Source: Acidovorax sp. GBBC 1281 (GTDB taxonomy: Bacteria; Pseudomonadota; Gammaproteobacteria; Burkholderiales; Burkholderiaceae_C). Taken from it: a DNA stretch of 64,000 nucleotides. The stretch spans positions 3,242,001 to 3,306,000 of the forward strand of contig NZ_CP097269.1 in the NCBI RefSeq assembly GCF_028473645.1. Reading direction: 5' to 3'. Every line of letters begins with the position of its first letter. The first letter of the stretch is position 1. A model generated the notes under the pieces. The model was given only the letters and a program-made list of their open reading frames with translations. It did no database searches and was not told the DNA's origin. Shown here piece by piece: positions 24,698 through 34,301 of the stretch. A program made the translations under genes and the position numbers.

Positions 24698-24714
24698 TGG
24701 CGGAAACGGAGGGA
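24698..24714. repeat. att site, right copy (tRNA-Ser 3' end)
   Basis: Identical to 19258-19274 over 17 bases, including the CCA end. Confidence 0.85.
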
Positions 24715-24790
24715 TTCGAACCCTCGATGAGGCTCTACACCCCATACTCCCTTAGCAGGGGAGCACCTTCGGCCACTCGGTCACGTTTCC
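24698..24790 (-). tRNA. tRNA-Ser (GCU)
   Basis: 93 bases with encoded CCA. The acceptor arm GGAAACG pairs with CGTTTCC before GCCA. The anticodon loop CTGCTAA gives GCU. There is a long variable arm (serine class), and the T-loop GGTTCGAATCC is normal. The 3' 17 bases (24698-24714) are the attachment core of the island; the gene stays complete. Confidence 0.96.
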
Positions 24791-24832
24791 AATCCGGCTA
24801 TTATGCCTCAGATTGACGGCGTTTTTGCCGGG

Positions 24833-26101
24833 TTACGCGGGCGACTGGTCCAGTTCGAACGCCTTGTGCAGCGTGCGCACCGCCAGCTCCACGTACTTCT
24901 CGTCGATCACGACGGAAGTCTTGATTTCGGAGGTCGAGATCATCTGGATGTTGATGCCCTCTTCGCTCAGCACGCGGAACATCTTGGCGGCCACGCCCAC
25001 ATGGCTGCGCATGCCGATGCCGACGATGCTGACCTTGCAGATCTTGGCGTCGCCCACCACTTCCTGCGCGCCCAATGCGGGAACGACCTTTTCCTTGAGC
25101 AAGTCAATCGTGCGCGCGTAGTCGGAGCGGTTCACGGTGAAGCTGAAGTCCGTTTTGCCGTCCTTGCTCAGGTTCTGGATGATCACGTCGACATCGATGT
25201 TCGCATCGGCCACGGCGCCCAGGATCTGGTAGGCAATGCCGGGCTTGTCAGGCACACCGAGCACGGAGATCTTGGCCTCGTCGCGGTTGAATGCGATGCC
25301 GGATACAACGGCTTGTTCCATTTTTTCGTCTTCCTCAAAAGTGATCAGCGTGCCGGAGCGGGCTTCTTCGTTGATGTCGATGTCCCAGGGCGTGAAGCTG
25401 GACAGCACGCGCAGGGGCACCTTGTATTTGCCGGCGAACTCGACCGAGCGGATCTGGAGCACCTTGCTGCCCAGGCTGGCCATCTCCAGCATTTCCTCGA
25501 AGCTCACGGTGGCCAGGCGGCGCGCCTCCTGCACCACGCGCGGATCGGTCGTGTACACGCCGTCCACGTCGGTGTAGATCAGGCATTCGGCGGCCTTCAT
25601 CGCTGCGGCCACGGCCACGGCGGAGGTATCGGAGCCGCCACGGCCGAGCGTGGTGATGTGGCCGTGCTCGTCGATGCCCTGGAAGCCCGTCACGATCACG
25701 ACCTTGCCGGCGGCCAGGTCAGCGCGCACGCGCTGGTCGTCGATGGATTCGATGCGGGCCTTGGTGTAGGCGCTGTTGGTGCGGATCGGCACCTGCCAGC
25801 CGGCATAGCTCACCGACTCCATGCCTTCGGACTGCAGCGCGATCGCCAGCAGCGCGGAAGACGCCTGCTCTCCGGTGGAGGCCAGCATGTCGAGTTCACG
25901 GTGGTAGGCGGACGTGGCGCGCGAAGGGGCCAGGTCCTTGGCCAGCCCGAGCAGGCGGTTGGTTTCGCCACTCATGGCGCTGGGCACCACCACCATCTGG
26001 TGGCCGGCCCGCGCCCATTTGGCCACGCGCTTGGCGACGTTGCGGATGCGCTCCGTGGAGCCCATCGACGTGCCGCCGTATTTATGAACGATCAGTGCCA
26101 T
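24833..26101 (-). CDS. lysC: Aspartate kinase
   Basis: 422 residues, the size of single-function aspartokinases. It phosphorylates aspartate, the first step to lysine, threonine, methionine and diaminopimelate. The N-terminal kinase has [15 protein letters not shown], the MSGETNRLL loop, [21 protein letters not shown] and [12 protein letters not shown]. Two ACT domains follow ([20 protein letters not shown] and [19 protein letters not shown]) and provide allosteric feedback. An internal start for a beta subunit, known in some species, is not obvious here. It follows tilS on the same strand after 97 bases. Confidence 0.96.
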   Translation of the reverse strand: MALIVHKYGGTSMGSTERIRNVAKRVAKWARAGHQMVVVPSAMSGETNRLLGLAKDLAPSRATSAYHRELDMLASTGEQASSALLAIALQSEGMESVSYAGWQVPIRTNSAYTKARIESIDDQRVRADLAAGKVVIVTGFQGIDEHGHITTLGRGGSDTSAVAVAAAMKAAECLIYTDVDGVYTTDPRVVQEARRLATVSFEEMLEMASLGSKVLQIRSVEFAGKYKVPLRVLSSFTPWDIDINEEARSGTLITFEEDEKMEQAVVSGIAFNRDEAKISVLGVPDKPGIAYQILGAVADANIDVDVIIQNLSKDGKTDFSFTVNRSDYARTIDLLKEKVVPALGAQEVVGDAKICKVSIVGIGMRSHVGVAAKMFRVLSEEGINIQMISTSEIKTSVVIDEKYVELAVRTLHKAFELDQSPA

Positions 26102-26198
26102 TGGATATCTGGAATGACGAAACGCAAGACGGCGCAGGGAAAGGAGAAAAATTGTTCTGGCGCGCCGCCGTTTTTCGTGCAGGGATGGGGACCAAAAC

Positions 26199-27149
26199 CT
26201 AAGAATTGTACCAACCGAGCACCTGGGCTTCGCGCACGGCGAAGCCGCGGCCGACCTTGATGCGGATGCGGTGCCCCCGCGTGGTGCACGCGGCGATCTG
26301 GTCCAGCAGCTCAGCCAGTTGGGCCGCGGCCGGCGTGGTGCCGTGCACTCTGCGCAGCCAGTGGCGCAGCACGTTGGCCTGCCGGGCCCGGCTCAGCGCC
26401 TGCAAGGCCGCCAGCCGCGGCGGCACGCCCACGGCGGCCAGATCGGCCTCGGCCAGTTCCTGAAGCAGTTCGCTGGCCTGCGCGGCATGCTCGGCGCTGC
26501 GGGCGAAGGTGTCGCGGAACTGGGGAAAAGCGGCATCGAGCGCCGGCAGCAGCCGGTGGCGAATGCGGTTGCGCGTGTAGTGCTCATCGCGATTGGTGGG
26601 GTCTTCTACCCACGCCTCGCCCCGCGCCACCAGCCAGGCGCGAACATCGGCGCCCGCCACCCGCAGCAGGGGCCGATGCCAGTCGAGGCCATCGCGCTGC
26701 CAGTGCGCAGGCATGGACGCCAGCCCCGGCACGCCGGCGCCCCGAGACAGCGCCAGCAGCAAGGTCTCGGCCTGGTCGTCCGCATGCTGGGCCAATGCTA
26801 TTGTTTTTATAGCATCATGCCTTAGTGTTACTTGTGCCAGACCCGCAAAAGCCTCGTACCGCATCCGGCGGGCGATGTCTTCCGGGCTTTGTCCCGGCGC
26901 GGGGCGGGCGTTCACGCGCGCCACCTGGAGCGGTACGCCCTGGCGCTGGCACAGGTCGGCGCAGTGGCGCTCGAAGCCATCGGCCGCCGCCTGCAGCCCA
27001 TGGTGCACATGGAACGCGTGCACCTGGCCAGGCCACCGCCCTGCGCAGGCCAGCAGCAGCGCGGTGGAGTCGGCCCCGCCGCTCAGCCCCACGGCCAGCG
27101 GCAGGGCCGGTGCGAAGGCCTCCATGGCGGCGTCGAAGGATTGCGTCAT
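26199..27149 (-). CDS. tilS: tRNA(Ile)-lysidine synthetase
   Basis: 316 residues from ATG 27149; an in-frame start 48 bases upstream is less likely. It modifies C34 of tRNA-Ile(CAU) to lysidine. The PP-loop is LSGGADSTALLL (22-33), HVHHGLQ follows, and AQHADDQAETLLLALSRGAG comes after. The usual C-terminal region is short, like other betaproteobacterial members. Residues about 104-119 (LAQVTLRHDAIKTIAL) are encoded by a copy of the dispersed repeat. This adds about six residues compared with E. coli TilS between the AFA and AQH blocks. The reading frame is kept and the catalytic blocks are intact. Confidence 0.93.
   Translation of the reverse strand: MTQSFDAAMEAFAPALPLAVGLSGGADSTALLLACAGRWPGQVHAFHVHHGLQAAADGFERHCADLCQRQGVPLQVARVNARPAPGQSPEDIARRMRYEAFAGLAQVTLRHDAIKTIALAQHADDQAETLLLALSRGAGVPGLASMPAHWQRDGLDWHRPLLRVAGADVRAWLVARGEAWVEDPTNRDEHYTRNRIRHRLLPALDAAFPQFRDTFARSAEHAAQASELLQELAEADLAAVGVPPRLAALQALSRARQANVLRHWLRRVHGTTPAAAQLAELLDQIAACTTRGHRIRIKVGRGFAVREAQVLGWYNS
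26795..26840. repeat. Dispersed repeat copy 4, inside tilS
   Basis: Hairpin ATGCTAT, TGTTTTT, ATAGCAT (26795-26815), followed by CATGCCTTAGTGTTACTTGT (overlapping the stem end). This is the same order as the intergenic copies (hairpin, then CCCTAGTnnTnATTG). It is in frame in tilS. Confidence 0.6.
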
Positions 27150-27256
27150 GCAGAAGGGGCGTTTCAGGGGCCGGCGATGGCGGCGTTTTCCATGCAAAAC
27201 GGCCCCGAAGGGCCGCTGGGTTCATGGCATGGGGCGTGGTGCCGAAGCCCCGCGCT

Positions 27257-28234
27257 TCAGCGCGTCTCGGCCTTGGTGTCGGTGAAGCGGCCGTAGCTTT
27301 GCAGGCGCTCGTAGCGGCGGTCCAGCAGTTCCTTGGGCTTGAGATCGGCCAGCTGGCGGAAGGCATCGCCCAGGGCGCGCTTGAGGAAGGCGGCCATCTG
27401 CTTGTGGTCGCGATGGGCGCCGCCCACGGGCTCGCTCACGATCTTGTCCACGAGGCCCAGGGCCTTGAGGCGGTGGGCCGTGATGCCCATGGCATCGGCC
27501 GCGTCCTGCGCCTTGTCGCTGGTCTTCCAGAGGATGGAGGCGCAGCCTTCGGGGCTGATCACCGAATAGATGGAGTACTGCAGCATCACGACCTGGTCGG
27601 CCACGCTGATGGCCAGCGCGCCGCCGGAGCCGCCCTCGCCGATCACGGTGGTGATGATGGGCACTTCCAGCTGCGCCATCTCGAAGATGTTGCGGCCGAT
27701 GGCCTCGGACTGGCCGCGTTCTTCGGCATCGATGCCGGGATAGGCGCCGGGCGTGTCCACGAAGGTGAACACCGGCAGCTTGAACTTCTCGGCCGTCTTC
27801 ATGAGGCGCAGGGCCTTGCGGTAGCCCTCGGGGCGGCTCATGCCGAAGTTGCGCGCGGCGCGCTCCTTGGTGTCGCGGCCCTTCTGGTGGCCCAGCACCA
27901 TGCAGGCATGCCCGTTGAAGCGGGCCAGGCCCCCGACGATGGACAGGTCATCGGCGAAGTGGCGGTCGCCGTGCAGCTCGACGAAGTCGGTGAAGATGTC
28001 GCGCACGTAGTCGAGCGTGTAGGGGCGCTCGGGATGGCGGGCGATCTTGGTGATCTGCCAGGGCGACAGATCGCTGTAGATGTCTTTGGTGAGCTGGTGG
28101 CTCTTCTTGCTCAGCTGGTCGATCTCTTCCGAAATATCGACCGCGCTTTCGGTCTGCACGTAGCGCAGTTCTTCGATTTTTCCTTCGAGCTCGGCAATCG
28201 GCTGCTCGAAATCCAGAAAGGTTTTTTTCGCCAA
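27257..28234 (-). CDS. accA: Acetyl-CoA carboxylase carboxyltransferase subunit alpha
   Basis: 325 residues. The start is TTG at 28234, set by AAGGAG seven bases upstream and by the conserved N-terminus ([19 protein letters not shown]). Together with AccD it transfers carboxyl from biotin to acetyl-CoA, the committed step of fatty acid synthesis. Blocks seen: [58 protein letters not shown] and [16 protein letters not shown]. It lies between tilS and the glycosylase gene on the same strand, as in many Comamonadaceae. Confidence 0.96.
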   Translation of the reverse strand: MAKKTFLDFEQPIAELEGKIEELRYVQTESAVDISEEIDQLSKKSHQLTKDIYSDLSPWQITKIARHPERPYTLDYVRDIFTDFVELHGDRHFADDLSIVGGLARFNGHACMVLGHQKGRDTKERAARNFGMSRPEGYRKALRLMKTAEKFKLPVFTFVDTPGAYPGIDAEERGQSEAIGRNIFEMAQLEVPIITTVIGEGGSGGALAISVADQVVMLQYSIYSVISPEGCASILWKTSDKAQDAADAMGITAHRLKALGLVDKIVSEPVGGAHRDHKQMAAFLKRALGDAFRQLADLKPKELLDRRYERLQSYGRFTDTKAETR

Positions 28235-28322
28235 CGTAATTCTCCTTGGGCTCCTCGCCCTGTTCAGGCCAGCACCACGGGCACGGACGCAGCATCGGTT
28301 GCCGCGCCCTCCCGCGAGGGCG

Positions 28323-28982
28323 TCAATAGTCCACCGGCAACGGGGCGAGCGACCGCCAAATATACCAACTCGCCACGCTGCACCAGGGTTTCCAGGCCTC
28401 TGCCACTTCGCGGGCATCGCTGCGGCTCACGGGATCGCCCGAAAAATAGTGCTGGCTGATGCCCTGGATCAGGGTGGCATCGTCCAGCGGCATGACGTTG
28501 GGGCGGGCCAGGTGGAAGATGAGGAACATGTCCGCCGTCCAGCGGCCGATGCCGCGGATGGCGATCAGCTCCTCCGTGATGGCCTCGTCGTCCATCGCAT
28601 CCCAGTCCTTGACGTGCAGCTTGCCGGTATCGAAGTGCAGCGCCAGATCGACCAGGTAGTCCACCTTGCGCGCGGACAGGCCTGCGCCGCGCATGTCGTC
28701 CACCTTGAGCTTGAGCACGCTGGCCGGCGTCATGGTGCGCGGCAGGGCCGCGAAACGGTCCCACACCTTCTGCGCGGATGCCACCGACACCTGCTGGCCG
28801 ACGATGCTGCGCGCGAGCGTGGTGAACGCATCGCCGCGCTGGCGCAGGGCCACGTCGCCCAGTTGCGGGATGAGCCGCTTCATCACGCGGTCTTTCTTGA
28901 CGAGGTGCTTGCAGGCCTCGGCCCAATAGGCGGGCGCGATCAGTTGCGGCCCGTCATGGGCTGTCTTTTTCGTCGCAGCCAC
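28323..28982 (-). CDS. DNA-3-methyladenine glycosylase (HhH-GPD, AlkA-like)
   Basis: 219 residues, GTG start at 28982. It removes alkylated bases from DNA. The helix-hairpin-helix region is [22 protein letters not shown] (helix-GIG-helix), followed by the catalytic Asp in [30 protein letters not shown] is the usual earlier helix block. It lacks the N-terminal TATA-like domain of E. coli AlkA, like the shorter bacterial MAG II enzymes. It lies between accA and cysS on the same strand, with 62 bases to cysS. Confidence 0.9.
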   Translation of the reverse strand: MAATKKTAHDGPQLIAPAYWAEACKHLVKKDRVMKRLIPQLGDVALRQRGDAFTTLARSIVGQQVSVASAQKVWDRFAALPRTMTPASVLKLKVDDMRGAGLSARKVDYLVDLALHFDTGKLHVKDWDAMDDEAITEELIAIRGIGRWTADMFLIFHLARPNVMPLDDATLIQGISQHYFSGDPVSRSDAREVAEAWKPWCSVASWYIWRSLAPLPVDY

Positions 28983-29044
28983 CGCTTATCCCGCCCGCAC
29001 CAGAAATTTCACCGGCGCCAAAGGCCGCTTCATCCAGGAACCGC

Positions 29045-30424
29045 TCACTGCGCCGCCTCCCAGGTCGTGCCGGCGGCGGAGTCCTTGAGGACGATGCCCT
29101 GCTCCAGCAGCGCCTTGCGGATGCGGTCGGCCTCGGCGAAGTCCTTCGCTGCCTTGGCGGCAGCGCGCGCGGCGATCTGCGCCTGGATGGCGGCTTCGTC
29201 CAGCGTGGCGCCGGCCTTCAGGAAGGCTTGCGGATCGCCCTGCAGCAGGCCCAGGCACCCGGCCAGCGCCTTCAGCAGCCCGGCGGTCTGCGGCGACTGC
29301 GTGCGGTTGACCTCGCCGGCCAGATCGAACAGCACGGCGACGGCCTCGGGGGTGCCGAAGTCTTCGTCCATGGCGGCCTTGAACCGGCCCGCGTAGGGGT
29401 CGGTCCAGTCGATCGAGGGTGTGGGCGCCGGCGCGACCAGGCTCAATGCCGTGTACAGGCGCTTGAGCGCGGCGCGCGCGTCGTCCAGGTGGGCGTCGCT
29501 GTAGTTGAGGGCGCTGCGGTAATGGGCGCGCACGATGAAAAAGCGCACGGTCTCGGCGTCGTACTTGGCCAGCACGTCGCGGATGGTGAAGAAGTTGCCG
29601 AGCGACTTGCTCATCTTCTCGTTGTCCACGCGCACGAAGCCGTTGTGCACCCAGAAGCGCGCCAGCGGCTTGCCGGTGGCGCCTTCGCTCTGCGCGATCT
29701 CGTTTTCGTGGTGCGGAAACTGCAGGTCGGCGCCGCCACCATGGATGTCGAAGCTCTCGCCCAGCGTGGCGCAGCTCATGGCCGAGCACTCGATGTGCCA
29801 GCCGGGCCGGCCGGCGCCGAAGGGGCTGTCCCACTTGGCTTCGGGCGGCTCCTCGGGCTTGGCGGACTTCCACAGCACGAAGTCCAGCGGATCGTCCTTG
29901 CCGTCGGCCACGGCCACGCGCTCGCCAGCGCGCAACTCGTCGAGCGACTTGCCGGACAGCTTGCCGTAGCCCGCGAACTTGCGCACCGCGTAGTTCACGT
30001 CGCCGCCGCTGGCACGGTAGGCCAGGCCCCTGCTTTCCAGCGCGCCGATCAGCGCGAGCATCTGCGGCACATATTCGGTGGCGCGCGGCTCGATGGAGGG
30101 CGGCTCGATGCCCAAAGCGCCGATGTCCTGGTGCATGGCGGCGATCATCTCGTCGGTCAACTGGCGGATGGTGATGCCGCGCTCCACCGCGCGCCGGATG
30201 ATCTTGTCATCGATGTCGGTGATGTTGCGCACGTAGGTCACGCGCAGGCCGCTGCTCTTGAGCCAGCGCTGCACCACGTCGAACGCCATCATCATGCGGG
30301 CGTGGCCGATGTGACACAGGTCGTAAATGGTCATGCCGCAGACATACATGCGCACATGTCCGGGCTCCAGCGGAGAAAAAGGCTCCAGCGCACGCGACAG
30401 CGTGTTGTAGATACGCAAACTCAT
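29045..30424 (-). CDS. cysS: Cysteinyl-tRNA synthetase
   Basis: 459 residues, the normal length. It charges tRNA-Cys. Zinc-binding Cys28 is in [10 protein letters not shown], the HIGH motif is [10 protein letters not shown] and [14 protein letters not shown] gives the KMSKS loop. The [10 protein letters not shown] block with [15 protein letters not shown] holds the other zinc ligands. The C-terminal anticodon-binding helical domain ends at EAAQ. The gene is divergent from the TPR protein across about 213 bases. Confidence 0.97.
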   Translation of the reverse strand: MSLRIYNTLSRALEPFSPLEPGHVRMYVCGMTIYDLCHIGHARMMMAFDVVQRWLKSSGLRVTYVRNITDIDDKIIRRAVERGITIRQLTDEMIAAMHQDIGALGIEPPSIEPRATEYVPQMLALIGALESRGLAYRASGGDVNYAVRKFAGYGKLSGKSLDELRAGERVAVADGKDDPLDFVLWKSAKPEEPPEAKWDSPFGAGRPGWHIECSAMSCATLGESFDIHGGGADLQFPHHENEIAQSEGATGKPLARFWVHNGFVRVDNEKMSKSLGNFFTIRDVLAKYDAETVRFFIVRAHYRSALNYSDAHLDDARAALKRLYTALSLVAPAPTPSIDWTDPYAGRFKAAMDEDFGTPEAVAVLFDLAGEVNRTQSPQTAGLLKALAGCLGLLQGDPQAFLKAGATLDEAAIQAQIAARAAAKAAKDFAEADRIRKALLEQGIVLKDSAAGTTWEAAQ

Positions 30425-30637
30425 GGAAATTCAGTCAAGGGGTGGATGGTGCAGCCGGCGCCCTGGCAGGGGCTGCGCAAAGAGGCGGGAGCCTCCCGGA
30501 AGGGCCGTGCGCGGCGGTGCGCACATGCAAAATCAGGAGCGGCAACAGCGTACCGGCATGACAAACCCCTCAGCTACAATCCGCCGCAGTATAAGCCCCC
30601 GTTACGGCTTGACACCTCCAACCATTCCCGTCCGCCC

Positions 30638-31732
30638 ATGAAGCATCCACAACGCACCCTTGCCCATCTCCTGCGCCTGATTGCCCTGTCGGCCTTGTTG
30701 GGTGCCCCGCTGGCCCACGCGGACGACTATGCCGAGATCACCCAGTTGCTCAAGGCAGGCAAGCCGGCGGATGCCCTGGCCAAGGCCGACCAGCGGCTCA
30801 CCGCCAACCCTCGCGACCCGCAACTGCGCTTTCTGCGCGGCGTGGCCCAGGCGGATTCGGGCAAGCAGACCGAAGCGGTGGCCACCTTCACGAAGCTCAC
30901 GGAAGACTATCCCGAACTGCCCGAGCCCTACAACAACCTGGCCGTGCTGTATGCCAACCAGAACCAGCTCGACAAGGCGCGCACCGCGCTCGAGATGGCC
31001 ATCCGCACCAACCCCAGCTATGCCACCGCGCATGAAAACCTGGGCGACATCTACGCCAAGCTGGCCAGCCAGGCCTACAACAAGGCGCTGCAGCTCGATG
31101 CCACGCACGCCAGCTCGGTCAAGCCCAAGCTGGCTCTGATCCGCGACCTGTTCTCGACCGAGGCCAAAGCCTCCACCGCCAAGGCGCCCGCAGCTGCGCC
31201 CGTGGCAGCAGCGGCTCCACGCCCTGCCCCGGCACCCGCGCCCGTGGCGGCCTCCCCGGCGCCATCCACCCCTGCGCCGGCCCCCGCACCCACCCCGGCC
31301 GCACCGGCCGTGGCCGCTGCACCGGCGCCCACCCCGGCTCCGGCCCCTGCTGCCGCAGTGACGGGCAACACCGCCTCCAGCGCCGCCGCCGCGGCGGAAC
31401 GGGAAGTGTCCGCCGCAGTGCACGCCTGGGCCAAGGCCTGGGAGAGCCAGGACATGAACGCCTACCTGGGCGCCTACGACAAGAACTACACGCCCAACGG
31501 CAAGCAAAGCCACGCCGCCTGGGAAAAAGAGCGCCGCGACCGCATCGTCGGCCGCGCCAAGATCAACGTCAGCGTGAACGATCTGCGCATCTCCGTGAAC
31601 GGCAACAAGGCGCAGGCGCGCTTTCGCCAGGGCTACAGCTCCGGCAGCTACAGCGTGAACAGCCGCAAGACCCTGGACCTGGTGAACACCGGCGGCCAGT
31701 GGACCATCGTGCGCGAGGCCACCGGCGGTTGA
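30638..31732 (+). CDS. Secreted TPR protein with Ala/Pro linker and NTF2-like C-terminal domain
   Basis: 364 residues. The signal peptide (LLRLIALSALLGAPLAHA) ends before DDYAEITQ. TPR units fill about 30-160 (LKAGKPADALAKADQRL, FLRGVAQADSGKQTEAVATF, NNLAVLYANQNQLDKARTAL, ENLGDIYAKLASQAYNKALQ). About 80 residues of Ala, Pro and Val follow, likely a flexible periplasmic spacer. The last 105 residues (VHAWAKAWESQDMNAYLGAY to the end) form a SnoaL/NTF2-like domain. The same domain ends the next protein, an L,D-transpeptidase, suggesting joint work on the cell wall. Confidence 0.8.
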   Translation: MKHPQRTLAHLLRLIALSALLGAPLAHADDYAEITQLLKAGKPADALAKADQRLTANPRDPQLRFLRGVAQADSGKQTEAVATFTKLTEDYPELPEPYNNLAVLYANQNQLDKARTALEMAIRTNPSYATAHENLGDIYAKLASQAYNKALQLDATHASSVKPKLALIRDLFSTEAKASTAKAPAAAPVAAAAPRPAPAPAPVAASPAPSTPAPAPAPTPAAPAVAAAPAPTPAPAPAAAVTGNTASSAAAAAEREVSAAVHAWAKAWESQDMNAYLGAYDKNYTPNGKQSHAAWEKERRDRIVGRAKINVSVNDLRISVNGNKAQARFRQGYSSGSYSVNSRKTLDLVNTGGQWTIVREATGG

Positions 31733-31832
31733 TGGCGATCGTTTCGGTGACACGCTCCACCATCGCCTTCGGGATGCTCCCTTGCCCTCTGCTGGCGCAC
31801 CGCGCCGCATTCGTTCCCGCTTGAAGCCTCGC

Positions 31833-33116
31833 ATGGCTGCGGGACGTTCCCCCTGGAGCCGCGGCATGGCGGCGGGCATGGCGCTGTCGCTGCTGGCGGC
31901 AGCCTGGCCCGCGCACGCCCAGGGCGACAAGCTGCGCGGCGTGGGCAAGAACGCGCGCACGGCGCCCGTGCGCATCGCCCCGCTGGCCGATGGGCAGGCG
32001 GAAAAGCGCCTCATGGAGGTCTACCGCCTCACCGGCGAAGGCAAGGGCCGGGAAGCCCTGGCCAAGGCCGAGAGCCTGGTGCGCGACCACCCGAACTTCC
32101 AGCTCGCGCAACTGGCGCTGGGCGACCTGCTGTCGGCCCGCACGCGGCCGCTGCGGCAGATGGGCGACGTGCCGGCCGGCCAGGGCGATGCCCCGCCGCC
32201 GCAGGAAGCCGCCGACGTGCTGGCCGAGCTGCGCGCGGAGTCGCGCCAGCGCACAGATGCCCTGCGGGTGCGCCCCCAGGCGCGCACCATTCCCGCCCAG
32301 TTCATCGAGCTGTCGCTGCGTTCACGGCACGCGATCGCGGTCGATGCGTCGCGCTCGCGGCTCTATCTGTTCGAGAACACGCCCAACGGGCTGGAACTCG
32401 TGGCCGACTACTACGCCTCGGTGGGCAAGCTCGGCATCGAAAAGCTCATCGAGGGCGACCAGCGCACGCCGCTGGGCGTGTACTTCATCACGAGCCGCCT
32501 GGACCCGGCCACGCTCAAGGACTTCTACGGCGCCGGCGCCCTGCCCATCAACTACCCCAATCCGCTGGATCAGAGCCGCGGCAAGACGGGCAGCGGCATC
32601 TGGCTGCACGGCACGCCGCCGGACCAGTTCTCACGCGCGCCGCTGGCCACCGACGGGTGCCTGGCCCTGGCCAACCCGGACCTGGAGCGCATCCTGCGCA
32701 CGGTGGAGCCGCGCTCCACACCGGTGGTGATCGCACGGCAACTGCAATGGGTACCGCCCCACAGCGTGCAGGCCGACCGCAAGGCGTTCGATGCGGTGCT
32801 GGATGCCTGGCGCACCGCCAAGTCGCAGGGCGACCTGCAGCGCCTGATGGGGTTTTACGCCCCCACGTTCCAGAGCTACGGCAAGATGCCGCTGCAGGAG
32901 TTTTCCAAGCAGCTGGGCGCGGAAACGCGCGCGCTGCGCGGGCGGCCGATCCAGCTCAAGGACAAGACCCTGCTGCGCTGGACGGATGCCTCCGACACCA
33001 TGGTGGTAACGTTCGGCGAGGTCATCGAAGGGGCCCGCACCGGCCCCGTCAAGCGCCAGTACTGGACCCGCAAGGGCAACCAATGGCAGATATTTTTCGA
33101 AGGAGTGATTGGATGA
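31833..33116 (+). CDS. L,D-transpeptidase (YkuD) with NTF2-like C-terminal domain
   Basis: 427 residues from ATG 31833; ATG 31866, with GGAG upstream, is an alternative. A signal peptide ([14 protein letters not shown]) is followed by a helical region with a TPR-like hairpin ([24 protein letters not shown]). The YkuD domain fills about 165-300: [20 protein letters not shown] and the catalytic [23 protein letters not shown] with its His and Cys. The final 110 residues ([21 protein letters not shown] onward) match the NTF2-like domain of the upstream TPR protein. It makes or links 3-3 crosslinks or attaches proteins to peptidoglycan. Its stop overlaps the cyclophilin start by ATGA. Confidence 0.88.
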   Translation: MAAGRSPWSRGMAAGMALSLLAAAWPAHAQGDKLRGVGKNARTAPVRIAPLADGQAEKRLMEVYRLTGEGKGREALAKAESLVRDHPNFQLAQLALGDLLSARTRPLRQMGDVPAGQGDAPPPQEAADVLAELRAESRQRTDALRVRPQARTIPAQFIELSLRSRHAIAVDASRSRLYLFENTPNGLELVADYYASVGKLGIEKLIEGDQRTPLGVYFITSRLDPATLKDFYGAGALPINYPNPLDQSRGKTGSGIWLHGTPPDQFSRAPLATDGCLALANPDLERILRTVEPRSTPVVIARQLQWVPPHSVQADRKAFDAVLDAWRTAKSQGDLQRLMGFYAPTFQSYGKMPLQEFSKQLGAETRALRGRPIQLKDKTLLRWTDASDTMVVTFGEVIEGARTGPVKRQYWTRKGNQWQIFFEGVIG

Positions 33117-33697
33117 TTTCCAGAAGAAATTCGACCCTGGCGTTGGCCAGCATGGCGCTGGCAGCTATCGTTTCCGTAGCACCCGCCCAGGCGCAGGATG
33201 CGGCGGCCCCCAAGGTGAAGCTCGCCACGTCGCTGGGCGACATCGTGGTCCAGCTCGACCCCGCAAAGGCGCCGAAGACGGTGGACAACTTCCTGTCCTA
33301 TGTGAAGGACAAGCACTACGACGGCACCATCTTTCACCGCGTGATCAACGGCTTCATGATCCAGGGCGGCGGCTTCACGCCCGACATGCAGCAAAAGCCC
33401 ACCAAGGCACCGATCCCGCTGGAGGCCAACAACGGCCTCAAGAACGACAACTACACCATCGCCATGGCCCGCACCGGCAACCCGGACTCGGCTACCTCGC
33501 AGTTCTTCATCAACGTGAAGGACAACGCCATGCTCAACGCCACCGGTGAAGGCAACGGCTACGCCGTGTTCGGCAAGGTGGTCTCGGGCACCGACGTGGT
33601 GGACAAGATCAAGGCCGTGTCCACGGGCAACAAGGGCATGCACCAGAACGTGCCCACGACGCCCGTCGTCATCACCTCCGCCACCGTGGTCAAGTAA
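33113..33697 (+). CDS. Periplasmic peptidyl-prolyl cis-trans isomerase, cyclophilin type
   Basis: 194 residues. ATG 33113 overlaps the transpeptidase stop and has AAGGAG 8 bases upstream. The signal peptide ends in AQAQ (about residue 28). The cyclophilin fold has [15 protein letters not shown], the [18 protein letters not shown] block and [10 protein letters not shown]. It helps fold exported proteins by proline isomerisation. The next gene is its cytoplasmic twin (about 60% alike by eye), so the pair arose by duplication with a signal peptide gained or lost. Confidence 0.93.
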   Translation: MISRRNSTLALASMALAAIVSVAPAQAQDAAAPKVKLATSLGDIVVQLDPAKAPKTVDNFLSYVKDKHYDGTIFHRVINGFMIQGGGFTPDMQQKPTKAPIPLEANNGLKNDNYTIAMARTGNPDSATSQFFINVKDNAMLNATGEGNGYAVFGKVVSGTDVVDKIKAVSTGNKGMHQNVPTTPVVITSATVVK

Positions 33698-33757
33698 AGC
33701 CCGCCGGCCCCTCTTCACCACGGCCCTCCCGGCCCCCAACGCTTTCCAAGGAATCCC

Positions 33758-34264
33758 ATGAGCAATCCCCAAGTCGAACTGCACATCGCCGGCCACGGCG
33801 TCATCACCCTCGAACTCGATGCCGAAAAGGCGCCGAAGTCCACCGAGAACTTCCTGGCCTACGTGAAGAAGGGCCACTACGACAACACGATCTTCCACCG
33901 TGTGATCCCCGGCTTCATGGTGCAGGGCGGCGGCTTCGAGCCCGGCATGAACCAAAAGGGCACCGAAGCCCCGATCGAGAACGAGGCCAACAACGGCCTG
34001 AAGAACGCCAACTACACCGTGGCCATGGCCCGCACGAGCGATCCGCACTCGGCCACCGCCCAGTTCTTCATCAACGTGGCCGACAACGGCTTCCTGAACC
34101 ACACCGCGCCGTCCGCCCAGGGCTGGGGCTATGCCGTGTTCGGCAAGGTGGTCAAGGGCACCGAAGTGGTGGATGCCATCAAGGGCGTGAAGACCGGCCG
34201 CAAGGGCTTCCATGACGACGTGCCCAAGGACGACGTGATCGTCGAGAAGGCCGTCGCCCTGTAA
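33758..34264 (+). CDS. ppiB: Cytoplasmic peptidyl-prolyl cis-trans isomerase B
   Basis: 168 residues, no signal peptide, the normal size of PpiB. Active-site blocks: [39 protein letters not shown] and [22 protein letters not shown] precedes the ATG. It lies 60 bases after the exported copy and 37 before lpxH. PpiB and lpxH next to each other is a frequent arrangement in betaproteobacteria and supports both calls. Confidence 0.95.
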   Translation: MSNPQVELHIAGHGVITLELDAEKAPKSTENFLAYVKKGHYDNTIFHRVIPGFMVQGGGFEPGMNQKGTEAPIENEANNGLKNANYTVAMARTSDPHSATAQFFINVADNGFLNHTAPSAQGWGYAVFGKVVKGTEVVDAIKGVKTGRKGFHDDVPKDDVIVEKAVAL

Positions 34265-34301
34265 TCGCGGCGACCGCGGCGCACCCATCCCCGCCCGCCC
34301 C

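Larger units (their letters stand above)
19258..24714. mobile_element. tRNA-Ser integrated element (plasmid/IME remnant)
   Basis: About 5.4 kb of low-GC DNA between two copies of a 17-base direct repeat identical to the tRNA-Ser 3' end. Inside: iteron-like repeats, a winged-helix Rep-like gene, an IS903-type element, a truncated MobV relaxase with oriT-like dyads, and a tyrosine integrase split by an IS5-family element. Integration kept the tRNA intact because the element supplied the 17 bases, as is standard for tRNA-targeting tyrosine integrases. With integrase and relaxase both broken, it is now probably immobile unless helped in trans. Confidence 0.85.

Noticed and set aside
33160..33182. 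GCTATCGTTTCCGTAGC inside the exported cyclophilin signal peptide
   Set aside because: Short arms fit the dispersed repeat by chance, but the CAATCA or CCCTAG core is absent.
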